In this document: piece by piece, positions 16,423 through 24,525 of the stretch | Layout: each line of letters begins with the position of its first letter | How positions within the stretch are numbered: the stretch's first letter is position 1 | Made by a program: the position numbers and the translations under genes | The notes under the pieces: model-generated | The model's database searches: none | What the model was told of the DNA's origin: nothing | The model's input: only the letters and a program-made list of their open reading frames with translations | NCBI GenBank assembly: GCA_910586255.1 | Contig: CAJUHR010000036.1 | Span: 1-40,191, forward strand | Length of the DNA stretch: 40,191 bases | Reading direction: 5' to 3' | Origin: an uncultured Lachnospiraceae bacterium | Lineage (GTDB): Bacteria > Bacillota > Clostridia > Lachnospirales > Lachnospiraceae

Positions 16423-17412
16423 TTAAACGCCCCCTTTCTCACAAAGCCAGCACCGGCTTACATGGCCCTCGCCCACCTCATAAAAGCCCGGTTCCTCCTT
16501 CTGGCACCTGTCAAACGCCCTGCTGCACCGGGGAGCAAACTTGCATCCCTTAGGCATATACTTGGGATTGGGCACATTCCCCGGAATGGCCTCCAACTCC
16601 TCCACCGCCTCCCCCAGCTTGGGAATGGAATTTAAAAGGCCGATGGTGTAAGGATGGGAGGGATGGGCAAACAATTCCCGCACATCTCCCTTCTCCACTA
16701 CCCGTCCGCAGTACATGACCACCACCTCGTCACAGACCTCTGCCACCACACCCAGATCATGGGTGATAAAGAGAATGGATGTGCCAATGGCCTTTTTCAG
16801 CCCGTTCATCAAATCCAGAATCTGGGCCTGAATGGTCACGTCCAGCGCCGTGGTGGGCTCATCTGCAATAAGGATCTTCGGCCTGCACACCAGCGCCATG
16901 GCGATCATCACCCGTTGCCGCTGTCCGCCGGAAAGCTGGAAGGGATACTCCTTCATCATATGCTCCACCCGCGGCACCCCGGTTCTGCGCAGCATATCCT
17001 CCGCCTTCTTCCAGGCCTCCTCCTTGGAGATGTCCTGATGCTGTAAAATACACTCCGTCAGCTGCTTTCCGATCTTCATCACCGGATTTAAGCTGGTCAT
17101 GGGCTCCTGGAATATCATGGAAATCTGGCTTCCCCGCAGCTTTCTCTTCTCCTCCTCGCTGATGTGGGCGATATCCCTTCCCTCCAGCAAAATCTCCCCC
17201 TCGGCGATCTTGCCGGTGGTTCCGGTCAAAAGCCCCATGATGGAGAGGGACGTCACACTCTTTCCGCTTCCCGACTCTCCCACTATTCCTAAGGTAGAGC
17301 CCTCCTTCAATTCAAAATCCACACCGTCCACCGATTTCACCACGCCGCTGTCCGTGTAAAAATAAGTGTGGAGATTCTTCACTTCCAATATATTTTTCCT
17401 GTTATCTTCCAT
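16423..17412 (-). CDS. oligopeptide ABC transporter ATP-binding protein (DppD/OppD type)
   Basis: The start at 17412 (MEDNRKNILEV) is chosen for the GGAGG site upstream; a TTG further up overlaps the previous gene. The protein has 329 aa. Walker A is GESGSGKS, the signature is LSGGQRQRVMIAMAL, and Walker B is LIADEPTTALD. The family extension PSHPYTIGLLNSIPKLG, GNVPNPKYMPKGCKFAPRC is complete. It pairs with the next gene to form the ATPase heterodimer. Confidence 0.93.
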   Translation of the reverse strand: MEDNRKNILEVKNLHTYFYTDSGVVKSVDGVDFELKEGSTLGIVGESGSGKSVTSLSIMGLLTGTTGKIAEGEILLEGRDIAHISEEEKRKLRGSQISMIFQEPMTSLNPVMKIGKQLTECILQHQDISKEEAWKKAEDMLRRTGVPRVEHMMKEYPFQLSGGQRQRVMIAMALVCRPKILIADEPTTALDVTIQAQILDLMNGLKKAIGTSILFITHDLGVVAEVCDEVVVMYCGRVVEKGDVRELFAHPSHPYTIGLLNSIPKLGEAVEELEAIPGNVPNPKYMPKGCKFAPRCSRAFDRCQKEEPGFYEVGEGHVSRCWLCEKGGV

Positions 17413-17438
17413 CTGTCTTCTGTCCTCCTTTCTCTGCC

Positions 17439-18332
17439 TCAATCCGTCAGCTTCGGATCCAGCGCGTCCCGAAGCCCGTCTCCAAGGATATTAAAGCTCA
17501 GCACAGTCAGGAAAATCGCAAGTCCCGGAAACACCGTACAGTGCATGCTGGTCATCATGTAATTCCGTCCGTTGGCCAGGAGCAGCCCCCACTCCGGTGT
17601 AGGCGGCTGCGCCCCCATACCCAGAAAGCTTAAGGAAGAAGCCGTCAAAATCGAAGAGCCCACCGACATGGTAAACTGCACAATGATCTCCGGCACCGCC
17701 CCCGGCAGAATATGGCGGAACAAAATCCGGGCATCGGAGGCCCCTAAGTTCTTGGCCGCCTGGACAAACACCGAATTTTTCAGCGCCAGGGTCCGGCTTC
17801 GCACCAACCTGGCAAAGGTAGGCGTGGAAAACACCGATACCGCAATCACCACATTGCCGATGCCGCTTCCCAAGATCGCCACAATGGCGATAGCCAGAAT
17901 GATTCCCGGAAAGGCAAACAGCACATCACAGATACGCATGATAATGGCATCCACCACTCCCCGGTAATAGCCTCCCAAAAGGCCCAGAATCGTGCCGCAT
18001 ACAGCGCCAACGGACACAGCCGAAAGCCCCACAGCCAGGGAAATCTTCGTGCCGGTGATGATTCTGGAAAACAGATCCCTTCCGAACTCATCCGTGCCGA
18101 ACCAGTGGGCAACGCTCGGCCCCTGGAGAATGGAATTGTAGTCATACTCGTTGATCTTAAAAGGCGCCAGCACCTCGCCGAACAATGCCAAAAATACCAG
18201 AAAGAGAATAAAGAACAGGGCCACCACCGAGTTTTTCTGCTTTTTAAATTTCCGCACCATCTCCGAAACCGGGGTCTTAATATCTGTCTTTTCATTCAGC
18301 TCTGCTTTCGCGTTTTTCTTCTTGCCGATCAT
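17439..18332 (-). CDS. oligopeptide ABC transporter permease (DppC/OppC type)
   Basis: The protein has 297 aa. A soluble N-terminal tail is followed by TM1 (VVALFFILFLVFLALFGEVL), the OppC-N signature HWFGTDEFGRDLFSRIITGT, and the EAA loop AAKNLGASDARILFRHILPG that contacts the ATPases. It has about six membrane segments. A GGAGG site precedes the ATG. It lies 12 bp after the first permease gene and forms the channel with it. Confidence 0.93.
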   Translation of the reverse strand: MIGKKKNAKAELNEKTDIKTPVSEMVRKFKKQKNSVVALFFILFLVFLALFGEVLAPFKINEYDYNSILQGPSVAHWFGTDEFGRDLFSRIITGTKISLAVGLSAVSVGAVCGTILGLLGGYYRGVVDAIIMRICDVLFAFPGIILAIAIVAILGSGIGNVVIAVSVFSTPTFARLVRSRTLALKNSVFVQAAKNLGASDARILFRHILPGAVPEIIVQFTMSVGSSILTASSLSFLGMGAQPPTPEWGLLLANGRNYMMTSMHCTVFPGLAIFLTVLSFNILGDGLRDALDPKLTD

Positions 18333-18344
18333 GCTTCTTCCCTC

Positions 18345-19265
18345 CTATGACAACTTGATTTCCGGATTGAGGACGGCATAGAGGATATCCACAATCAGAT
18401 TAATGATAATAAACTGCAACGAAAAAATCAGAATCAGGGACTGAATGGCCGGATAATCTCGGTAATTCACCGACTCAACCAGAAGCTGTCCCAGGCCCGG
18501 ATAGGCAAACACCGCCTCCGTCACCACGGAGCCTCCCAGCAGAAAGCCAAACTGAAGCCCCACCACGGTCACCACGGAGATCATGGAATTGCGGAAGGCG
18601 TGACCCCAGGTCACGGTCTTCTCCCGCAGTCCCTTGGCCCGGGCCGTGCGGATATAATCCTCCTTTAGCACCTCCACAATGGAAGAACGGGTAAACCGGG
18701 CGATTATCGCCGCGATGCTCGTCCCCAGAGCAATGGCCGGAAGGACCAGATTTTTCCAGCTTCCCACTCCTGTGGTGGGGAACCAGCGCAGTTTCACCGA
18801 AAATGTCATAATGAGAAGAAAACCGATCCAGAAGTTGGGCAGGGAAATCCCCGACACCGCCAGAGTCATGCCCGTAAAGTCCTGCCATTTCCCCCGGTTC
18901 TTTCCTGACCAGACACCCAGGATTACCCCCACAATGGTGCTCCAAATCAGACTGGCAAAGGTCAGGGTCATGGTATTGCCGTAGCGGGCCGCCACCTCTG
19001 TCAGCACAGGCCTCTTTGTCCGCAGGGACATTCCCAGATCTCCCCGCAACAAGCCGCCTACATATTTTAGATACTGGATGTGGATCGGCTGATCCAGTCC
19101 AAGCTGAACTCGCACCGCCTCCACCGCGTCCAGAGTCGCCTGTTCACCGGCTACCAGACGGGCCGGATCTCCGGGAATCATCCGCACGAAAAAGAACACG
19201 AAGGTTACTACTATGATCAGAGTGGGAATTACTCCCACAATTCGTTTTAAGGTATATCGCAACAT
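18345..19265 (-). CDS. oligopeptide ABC transporter permease (DppB/OppB type)
   Basis: The protein has 306 aa and starts MLRYTLKRIVGVIPTL, the family N-terminus. MIPGDPARLVAG, RYGNTMTLTFASLIWSTIVG and the EAA loop RTARAKGLREKTVTWGHAFRN are all present, and the end VDILYAVLNPEIKL is typical. AGGAGATGAG precedes the start. It follows the binding-protein gene with a hairpin in between, which probably lowers its expression relative to the binding protein. Confidence 0.93.
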   Translation of the reverse strand: MLRYTLKRIVGVIPTLIIVVTFVFFFVRMIPGDPARLVAGEQATLDAVEAVRVQLGLDQPIHIQYLKYVGGLLRGDLGMSLRTKRPVLTEVAARYGNTMTLTFASLIWSTIVGVILGVWSGKNRGKWQDFTGMTLAVSGISLPNFWIGFLLIMTFSVKLRWFPTTGVGSWKNLVLPAIALGTSIAAIIARFTRSSIVEVLKEDYIRTARAKGLREKTVTWGHAFRNSMISVVTVVGLQFGFLLGGSVVTEAVFAYPGLGQLLVESVNYRDYPAIQSLILIFSLQFIIINLIVDILYAVLNPEIKLS

Positions 19266-19330
19266 TTTTTCTCATCTCCTTAACTGGTTTCAGAACAAAC
19301 GGGAGGAAGTTTCATCTTTTTTCGTGAAAC

Positions 19331-19370
19331 AAAAGGCGCTGCAAACTGAACCTACAGCCTTGCAGCGCCT
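19331..19370 (-). terminator. intra-operon hairpin after peptide-binding protein gene
   Basis: AGGCGCTGCAA (19334-19344) pairs perfectly with TTGCAGCGCCT (19360-19370); on the minus strand it is followed by TTTTG. It lies between the binding-protein gene and the first permease gene. A partial terminator or 3' stabiliser here is a common way to make more binding protein than permease. Confidence 0.75.
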
Positions 19371-19391
19371 GAAATATCAAATTAACCTTCG

Positions 19392-21086
19392 TTAATTCGC
19401 CATTTTTGCGTTCTTCATATTAATAGCGCCATCCGGATAAATCTTAACATTCTGCAGCTTGGCTCCGGTCGCCCAGGTATTGGACTCCAGGCTCAAATAC
19501 AGCATCGGCATCTCCTCAAAGAGCAGATCCTGGGCCTTCTCGTAGGCTTCCTTCCGGATCGCGTCATCTGCGCTCTCCAGACCGGTCTTGATGTAGCCCT
19601 CCAGCTCCTCATTTTCAAAATAACAGATATTGTAGCTCATAGGCGGCTCAGACTCAATGGCTACCAGAGGACGGATTCCCCAGTCTGCATCTCCCGTGGA
19701 CGGAGACCATCCGATCAGATAGCACTCCACTTCAGCTTCAGAACCGGGAACATCCACATCCTGAATCCTCTGATTCAGCACCGCGCTCTCCATGCCCTTA
19801 AGCTCCAGGTTAATCCCCACCTGCTCAAACTGCTGCTTCAAAAACTCAGCCCGCTTCTGGTTTGCCGTAGTATTGGCATACATCACAGATGTGGTAAAGC
19901 CGTCCGGATATCCGGCCTCTGCCAGAAGAGCCTTGGCCTTCTCCGGGTCATAAGCACGGGCCTCATTCCCCTTATAGTACTGAACCGCCGGCCCGATGAT
20001 GGAAGTCGCCACAGAAGACATTCCGTTATCCACCACCTGAATATAAGCCTCCTTATTCACCGCATAGTCCATAGCCTGACGCACCTTCGGATTATTCAGG
20101 GGCTCCTTCTGAGTGTTCATCATCAGGTAACGAACCACAATGCCGTCATCCCGATAAGAGATTACATTGGGATCGCTCTCCAGCACAGATACGCTCTCTG
20201 TGGGAATGGGCCAGATCAGCTGGGCATCCCCGGACTGGATCATGGCCACACGGGTGGCACTCTCCGGAACCGGCTTAAAGGTAATGGTCTTAAAGCCCGC
20301 GTCCCCATCCGCCAGAGCCGTGCCGCCGCAGATGTCCGCGTCATAGCCCCACCAGTCCTTATTCAGCTCCAGGGTCAGATGATCGCCCTCAATCCACTCC
20401 ACGAACTTATACTGTCCGGTTCCCACCGGATTTCTGGCACATTCCTCCACCCCAGCCTCGATGGTCTTAGGACTCATGATCACACAGGCCGGATGGGCCA
20501 GGTTACTGATGAAAGCGCCAAAGGGCTCAGTCAAAGCTACTTTAATCGTATAATCATCTACCTTCTCAAAGGTATCCAGCACATTGCACAGGAAGGTAGT
20601 TCTCTTAAGCCCTAAGGACTCGTCATCCCACTTGGCAAAGTTGGCCAGCGCTGCATCCGCGTCCCAGGGGGTGCCGTCCGTAAAGGAGATGCCTTCCCGC
20701 AGGGTGATGGTAAACTCCGTGGCATTGTCATTGGCCTCGTAACCGGTGGCCAGCATGGGAATGATGCCCATATCATCGTCAAATCCAAACAAGCTGTCGG
20801 AAATCATACGCTGAATGCCGCCGGATAAGGTATCGCTGGTATCCATGGGATCCATGGTGGTAAAGTCCACATTGACTGCCGCCACAATATCCGTCTCCTG
20901 AGAGACAGAGGCTCCCTGGGCAATCTCCTCCTGGCCTCCCGTCTCGCCGCCTGCTGCCGGCGCGGCAGTGGAACCGGCCGTACCGGAGCCTGAATTCCCA
21001 TCCCCGGAACCTCCTCCGCAGGCCGTCAAAGCTACCATGGACGCTGCCAGGAGCAGTGCATACAACTTCTTTCCTGTCCTTCTCAT
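19392..21086 (-). CDS. oligopeptide-binding lipoprotein (family 5)
   Basis: The start at 21086 (MRRTGKKLYALL) has AAGGAGGAG upstream. The protein has 564 aa. The signal peptide ends in the lipobox LTAC, giving a lipid-anchored Cys, followed by a Gly/Ser/Ala-rich linker to about residue 65. Family-5 features follow: DTSDTLSGGIQRMISDSLF, ATEFTITLREGISFTDGTP, PVGTGQYKFVEW, VRQAMDYAVNKEAYI and DPEKAKALLAEAGYPDGF. It captures peptides outside the membrane for the permease complex. It is the first gene of the operon, behind its own promoter and a leader hairpin. Confidence 0.93.
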   Translation of the reverse strand: MRRTGKKLYALLLAASMVALTACGGGSGDGNSGSGTAGSTAAPAAGGETGGQEEIAQGASVSQETDIVAAVNVDFTTMDPMDTSDTLSGGIQRMISDSLFGFDDDMGIIPMLATGYEANDNATEFTITLREGISFTDGTPWDADAALANFAKWDDESLGLKRTTFLCNVLDTFEKVDDYTIKVALTEPFGAFISNLAHPACVIMSPKTIEAGVEECARNPVGTGQYKFVEWIEGDHLTLELNKDWWGYDADICGGTALADGDAGFKTITFKPVPESATRVAMIQSGDAQLIWPIPTESVSVLESDPNVISYRDDGIVVRYLMMNTQKEPLNNPKVRQAMDYAVNKEAYIQVVDNGMSSVATSIIGPAVQYYKGNEARAYDPEKAKALLAEAGYPDGFTTSVMYANTTANQKRAEFLKQQFEQVGINLELKGMESAVLNQRIQDVDVPGSEAEVECYLIGWSPSTGDADWGIRPLVAIESEPPMSYNICYFENEELEGYIKTGLESADDAIRKEAYEKAQDLLFEEMPMLYLSLESNTWATGAKLQNVKIYPDGAINMKNAKMAN

Positions 21087-21132
21087 AAAACTCCTCCTTG
21101 TTCTTCCCGAATATGAAATACAATCAAGCAAT

Positions 21133-21176
21133 AAAAAAGCAAAGGCCTCTTCATCCCTAAACGCCTTCGTTTTGCT
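21133..21176 (-). promoter_or_regulatory. terminator-like leader hairpin of peptide operon
   Basis: On the minus strand AGCAAAACGAAGGC (21176-21163) pairs with GCCTTTGCT (21146-21138), using AAGGC/GCCTT and AGCAAA/TTTGCT with a small bulge, and a T-run follows at 21137-21133. The predicted transcription start is about 21178, so the hairpin forms the very 5' end of the mRNA. It could be an attenuator or a 5' stabilising stem. Confidence 0.6.
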
Positions 21177-21184
21177 ATCTTACT

Positions 21185-21213
21185 ATTCTAATTGTGCTTT
21201 CCTTCTTTGTCAA
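21185..21213 (-). promoter_or_regulatory. sigma-A promoter of peptide operon
   Basis: On the minus strand TTGACA (21213-21208) and TAGAAT (21190-21185) are spaced exactly 17 bp. No sigma-54 type -24/-12 sequence is seen here, although the divergent regulator belongs to the sigma-54-activator family. Confidence 0.8.
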
Positions 21214-21273
21214 AGTAAAGTGCTGAATTTTCTCTATTTTCTCAATGTCTTTTAATTTTATAAAGTAATTAGG

Positions 21274-21302
21274 TTGATTTATTCTGGTTTTTGCTCTATA
21301 AT
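21274..21302 (+). promoter_or_regulatory. sigma-A promoter of AAA+ regulator gene
   Basis: TTGATT (21274-21279) and a perfect TATAAT (21297-21302) are spaced 17 bp. The ATG lies about 28 nt beyond the expected start of transcription. Confidence 0.8.
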
Positions 21303-21336
21303 CATCCTAAATTCCAATCATCCCAGGAGGCCGCCC

Positions 21337-23337
21337 ATGTCCCTTTCCCACAAAAAGCCACACGTACTGATCGTCTGCGTCAACCCCTACATCCGCATTG
21401 AGTTTCAAGACTATCTCCAATCAGTCTTAGGAGACCACATCCTCTTTGACACCAGCGCGCCTTCCCAAGTCACCGACCCTGCCCAGCTTCTGTCTTACCA
21501 ATGCATCCTTTTTTCCAGCACCAAGGTTCAGGCCGAGTTCCCCGTCTCCATTCCGGACCACGTCTGTCAGATTGTCTGCACCAGAACCTTCAACCACGCC
21601 TTTTTAGACCAGATTATCCGTATCCCTCCGGGCGAGAAGGTTTATGTGGTCAATGATTTTTTTGAATCCACTTTAAGCACCATCCGCCAGTTTGAGGAAT
21701 TCGGTATCAGCCAGTACCATTTTATCCCCTGCTCCGCCGATACCCAGGAGACCGACCTGTCCGTCCGCTATGCCATCACCGTAGGCGAGCCCCAGCTGGT
21801 TCCCAGCCATATCCGCAATGTCATCAACATCGGCAACCGGATCGTGGATATCTCCACCATCAATGAGCTGTGTGTCCTGTTTCATCTGCCTGCCAGGCTG
21901 GGAAACCAGATCACCAGAAATTACATTTCCCACATCTTAAAGGTAGTAAAGACCGCCGGAGGCTACTACAGAAGCTTTGTCTTTTCCCAGCAGCTTCTTC
22001 TGGCCACCATCTCCAACCTGCCCTGCAGCATCTGCCTGCTGGACGAAAACGGAACCATCATGGCTGTGAACAAGTATTTTTCAAAGGACTGGGGGCTCTC
22101 CAAAAAGCAGGGAATCGGAACCTCTTTTGCCCAATGCCTGCCTGAGGCTCATTCCCGAATCCTTTTAAACCAGACCGCTGACTACCGAATCCCCAACCAT
22201 ATGGGCGTATCCATGATCTTAAGCGTCATGGAGCTGTCCTTTCCAAACCACGCCTGCGTTTCCCTGCTGACCAGCAAGCCGGCAACCAATCCGGATATAG
22301 ACGCCAGCACTCCCCCCCTGCCTTCTGATTTAACCGCTTTAGGAGAGCAAGAAGCAGAAGCCTCCCCCATCGAGCGGCAGCGCAGCAGCTTTTCCAACCT
22401 GATTACAGCCTCCGAACGGTTTCAGGAGGTACTCTCCTATGCCAGACGGCTCTCCCTCTACGACTTTCCTGTGCTGATTCAGGGTGAAAGCGGAACCCAG
22501 AAAAAAATGCTGGCCAGAGCCATCCATCAGAGCTCCAGCCGCCGCCGTTTCCCCTTTGTCAGTCTCAATCAGCTTCTCACCCTGTCCGGCTGCGACCTGC
22601 CGGAGGTGCTAGAGACCGCCAACCACGGCACTCTCCTGGTAGACCACATTGAAAAGCTTTCCCCCGAGATGCAGGATTTCCTGGTTCAGCTTCTCCAGAA
22701 CACAGTCAGCGACTCCCTGCTTTCTCAGCGTTCCTGGGACATCCGGGTGATCGCCACCTCCGCCCCCAGTCTCTACTCCTTAGTGCAGGAAAACCGTTTT
22801 CGCCAAAACCTGTTTTTCCAGCTCAGCACGGCGGTGCTGGACACCATCCCTCTAAAGGAGCGCCGGGAGGATATTCCTCTTTTGCTGGAACATTTCTTCC
22901 GCGGCATGTTCCACCACTCCCCCTTTCAGATGGATGCCATCCTATCCAAAAGCCTGTACCAGTTTTTACTGAATTACGATTATCCGGGCAATGTGAAGGA
23001 ACTGATTAACCTGGCCCAGTATTTTTCCTCCCTCTACGCTGCCCATCCTCTGATTCTGGCCCAGCTTCCCTCCTACATCCGGGACGGGCTGACAGCTGCT
23101 GGGGAAAGCTTAAGCTCCCTCAAGCGCCAGGTTCTCACCATCATAAAAAACACGCCCAAAAGCGGACGTGCTTCCATCCAAAAAGCCTTGGCAGAATCCG
23201 GCACCCAGATCAGTGACGGAAAGCTGCGGGGGCTGCTAAAGGAGCTGGCTGATGAGGAACTCATCCTGGTTCACCGCACCAAGGGCGGCTGTGAGATCAC
23301 AGAGGAAGGGCTGGCGTTGCTGGCGCGTGGGGGGTGA
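21337..23337 (+). CDS. AAA+ regulator of sigma-54-activator family lacking GAFTGA, with winged-helix end
   Basis: The start at 21337 has CAGGAGG upstream and gives 666 aa. Residues 1-165 are an unassigned sensor, perhaps PrpR-N-like. About 225-310 resemble a PAS domain (LPCSICLLDENGTIMAVNKYF). The AAA+ core runs from about 350 to 570. Walker A is degraded to GESGTQKK (residue 383 on; canonical GESGTGKE), Walker B is LLVDHIE with His in place of Glu at residue 437, and the segment between them is about 18 residues short, removing the GAFTGA loop. The Arg-finger region FRQNLFFQL and LKERREDIPLLLEHF is kept. The C-terminus (about 585-666) is a winged helix (ISDGKLRGLLKELADEELIL) rather than FIS. 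It probably cannot hydrolyse ATP normally or contact sigma-54, so it likely acts on the sigma-A promoters flanking it. It sits between the two peptide operons. Confidence 0.75.
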   Translation: MSLSHKKPHVLIVCVNPYIRIEFQDYLQSVLGDHILFDTSAPSQVTDPAQLLSYQCILFSSTKVQAEFPVSIPDHVCQIVCTRTFNHAFLDQIIRIPPGEKVYVVNDFFESTLSTIRQFEEFGISQYHFIPCSADTQETDLSVRYAITVGEPQLVPSHIRNVINIGNRIVDISTINELCVLFHLPARLGNQITRNYISHILKVVKTAGGYYRSFVFSQQLLLATISNLPCSICLLDENGTIMAVNKYFSKDWGLSKKQGIGTSFAQCLPEAHSRILLNQTADYRIPNHMGVSMILSVMELSFPNHACVSLLTSKPATNPDIDASTPPLPSDLTALGEQEAEASPIERQRSSFSNLITASERFQEVLSYARRLSLYDFPVLIQGESGTQKKMLARAIHQSSSRRRFPFVSLNQLLTLSGCDLPEVLETANHGTLLVDHIEKLSPEMQDFLVQLLQNTVSDSLLSQRSWDIRVIATSAPSLYSLVQENRFRQNLFFQLSTAVLDTIPLKERREDIPLLLEHFFRGMFHHSPFQMDAILSKSLYQFLLNYDYPGNVKELINLAQYFSSLYAAHPLILAQLPSYIRDGLTAAGESLSSLKRQVLTIIKNTPKSGRASIQKALAESGTQISDGKLRGLLKELADEELILVHRTKGGCEITEEGLALLARGG

Positions 23338-23352
23338 GAAAACTCTCACCCC
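23331..23352. terminator. compact hairpin spanning two convergent stop codons
   Basis: GGGGTGAGA (23331-23339) and TCTCACCCC (23344-23352) form a perfect 9-bp stem with the loop AAAC. It contains the TGA of the AAA+ regulator (23335-23337) and the TGA of the convergent P1 peptidase gene (23346-23348). There is no T-run on either side, so it may act by blocking exonucleases rather than by intrinsic termination. Confidence 0.6.
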
Positions 23353-24512
23353 ATGATATAAGGCAGCAGCTCCTCCAGCCCATAATACACCTGCCCGTCA
23401 ATCCCTACTGTCCGCCCTGCACACACCATGGAATTTAAGATCGCCTCATGGGCTGCCTCCGCGGCTCCCTGAAAGGCACGGTTGATCAATGTTTCATGAA
23501 TCACCGACTGCGCCTGTGGCTCCTCCCCCGCCTTAAGGAGGATCCGGTTAGCCGTACTGAATCCGATCATCACCTCTCCGCTGCCATGGCCGGTATAGGC
23601 GCCGGTGCGGGCGATACCCACTGCCGTCCGCCGCAGAATCCGCCTAAGCTGCCGGTCAGACACCGGAAGATCCGTAGCCAGAATCGTCATAATCGACCCC
23701 TGATCCCTTTGGGATACCCCCATGCCGCCGGATCCGGACTCATCGGCTTCACTGTTTCTGCCCCTCTCATCCTTTCCATTCCTCTCACAGGTTCCGTCTC
23801 CCCGGCCGCTTCTTCCCGCTGCCTCCCTGTCCATTCTCTCCTTATGCTGAAGAATTCTTTCCCCCACCGGGATCCCATCCAGCACAAAATCCTTTGTAGC
23901 CCCAAAATTAGACTGCACCAACACCCCGATGGTATACTCCTTCCCATAAAGCTCCACCACCCTGGACGCCGACCCGATGCCGCCCTTTAATCCGTAGCAG
24001 ATCGTCCCTGCTCCGGCTCCCACATCTCCCTCATCAAAATCTTCCCGGGCATGTTCTATGGCTTCCCACACATGCTCCGCCCTGACCCCGCGTTTTTCAA
24101 TATGGTTAATCTGGCTGTCATTACACTCTCCCACCACAGGATTCAGACTTTTAACCGGAACCTGATCCCTCTCACACTGCCGGATAACATATTCTGCCAA
24201 GGCATCCCACACCACCCCCACATTCAAGGTATTGGTGAGGGCAATAGGAGTCTCCAGAGTCCCCAGCTCATCGATCTGAATCAGGCCGCAGCTTTTCCCA
24301 AAGCCATTGTGGACATAAGAAGCCGCCACATACTTTCTGGCAAAGGCATTGTCCACACCCGGAAGAATCACCGTAACCCCGGTATGATTTTCCTCATTCT
24401 TAACCGTACAATGCCCCACCTGCACACCGTCCACATCCGTAATACGATTTCTCTTCCCCGACTTCATCCGCCCCGGTATCACACCATAATCACGGATCCG
24501 TTTCTGTCCCAT
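23346..24512 (-). CDS. P1/DmpA-family peptidase (S58)
   Basis: The start at 24512 (MGQKRIRDYG) has AAGGGAG upstream and gives 388 aa. ITDVDGVQVGHCTV, NGFGKSCGLIQIDELGTLET, TLNVG and VGAGAGTICYGLKGGIGSAS are P1-family landmarks. The autoproteolysis site and nucleophile Ser lie in DQGSIMTILATDLP. Just before it is a hydrophilic low-complexity insert of about 45 residues rich in Arg, Glu, Gly and Ser (from ERMDREAAGRSGRGDG to MGVSQRD). Family members are self-processing N-terminal nucleophile aminopeptidases that cut L- or D-amino-acid amides and beta-peptides. It ends a three-gene operon with the lipoprotein and aminotransferase genes. Confidence 0.85.
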   Translation of the reverse strand: MGQKRIRDYGVIPGRMKSGKRNRITDVDGVQVGHCTVKNEENHTGVTVILPGVDNAFARKYVAASYVHNGFGKSCGLIQIDELGTLETPIALTNTLNVGVVWDALAEYVIRQCERDQVPVKSLNPVVGECNDSQINHIEKRGVRAEHVWEAIEHAREDFDEGDVGAGAGTICYGLKGGIGSASRVVELYGKEYTIGVLVQSNFGATKDFVLDGIPVGERILQHKERMDREAAGRSGRGDGTCERNGKDERGRNSEADESGSGGMGVSQRDQGSIMTILATDLPVSDRQLRRILRRTAVGIARTGAYTGHGSGEVMIGFSTANRILLKAGEEPQAQSVIHETLINRAFQGAAEAAHEAILNSMVCAGRTVGIDGQVYYGLEELLPYIMG

Positions 24513-24525
24513 GACATGCTCCCTT

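Noticed and set aside
21185..21336. Sigma-54 promoter for the peptide operon
   Set aside because: I found no GG/GC-spaced -24/-12 pair; both divergent promoters fit sigma-A with 17-bp spacers, consistent with the regulator lacking GAFTGA.
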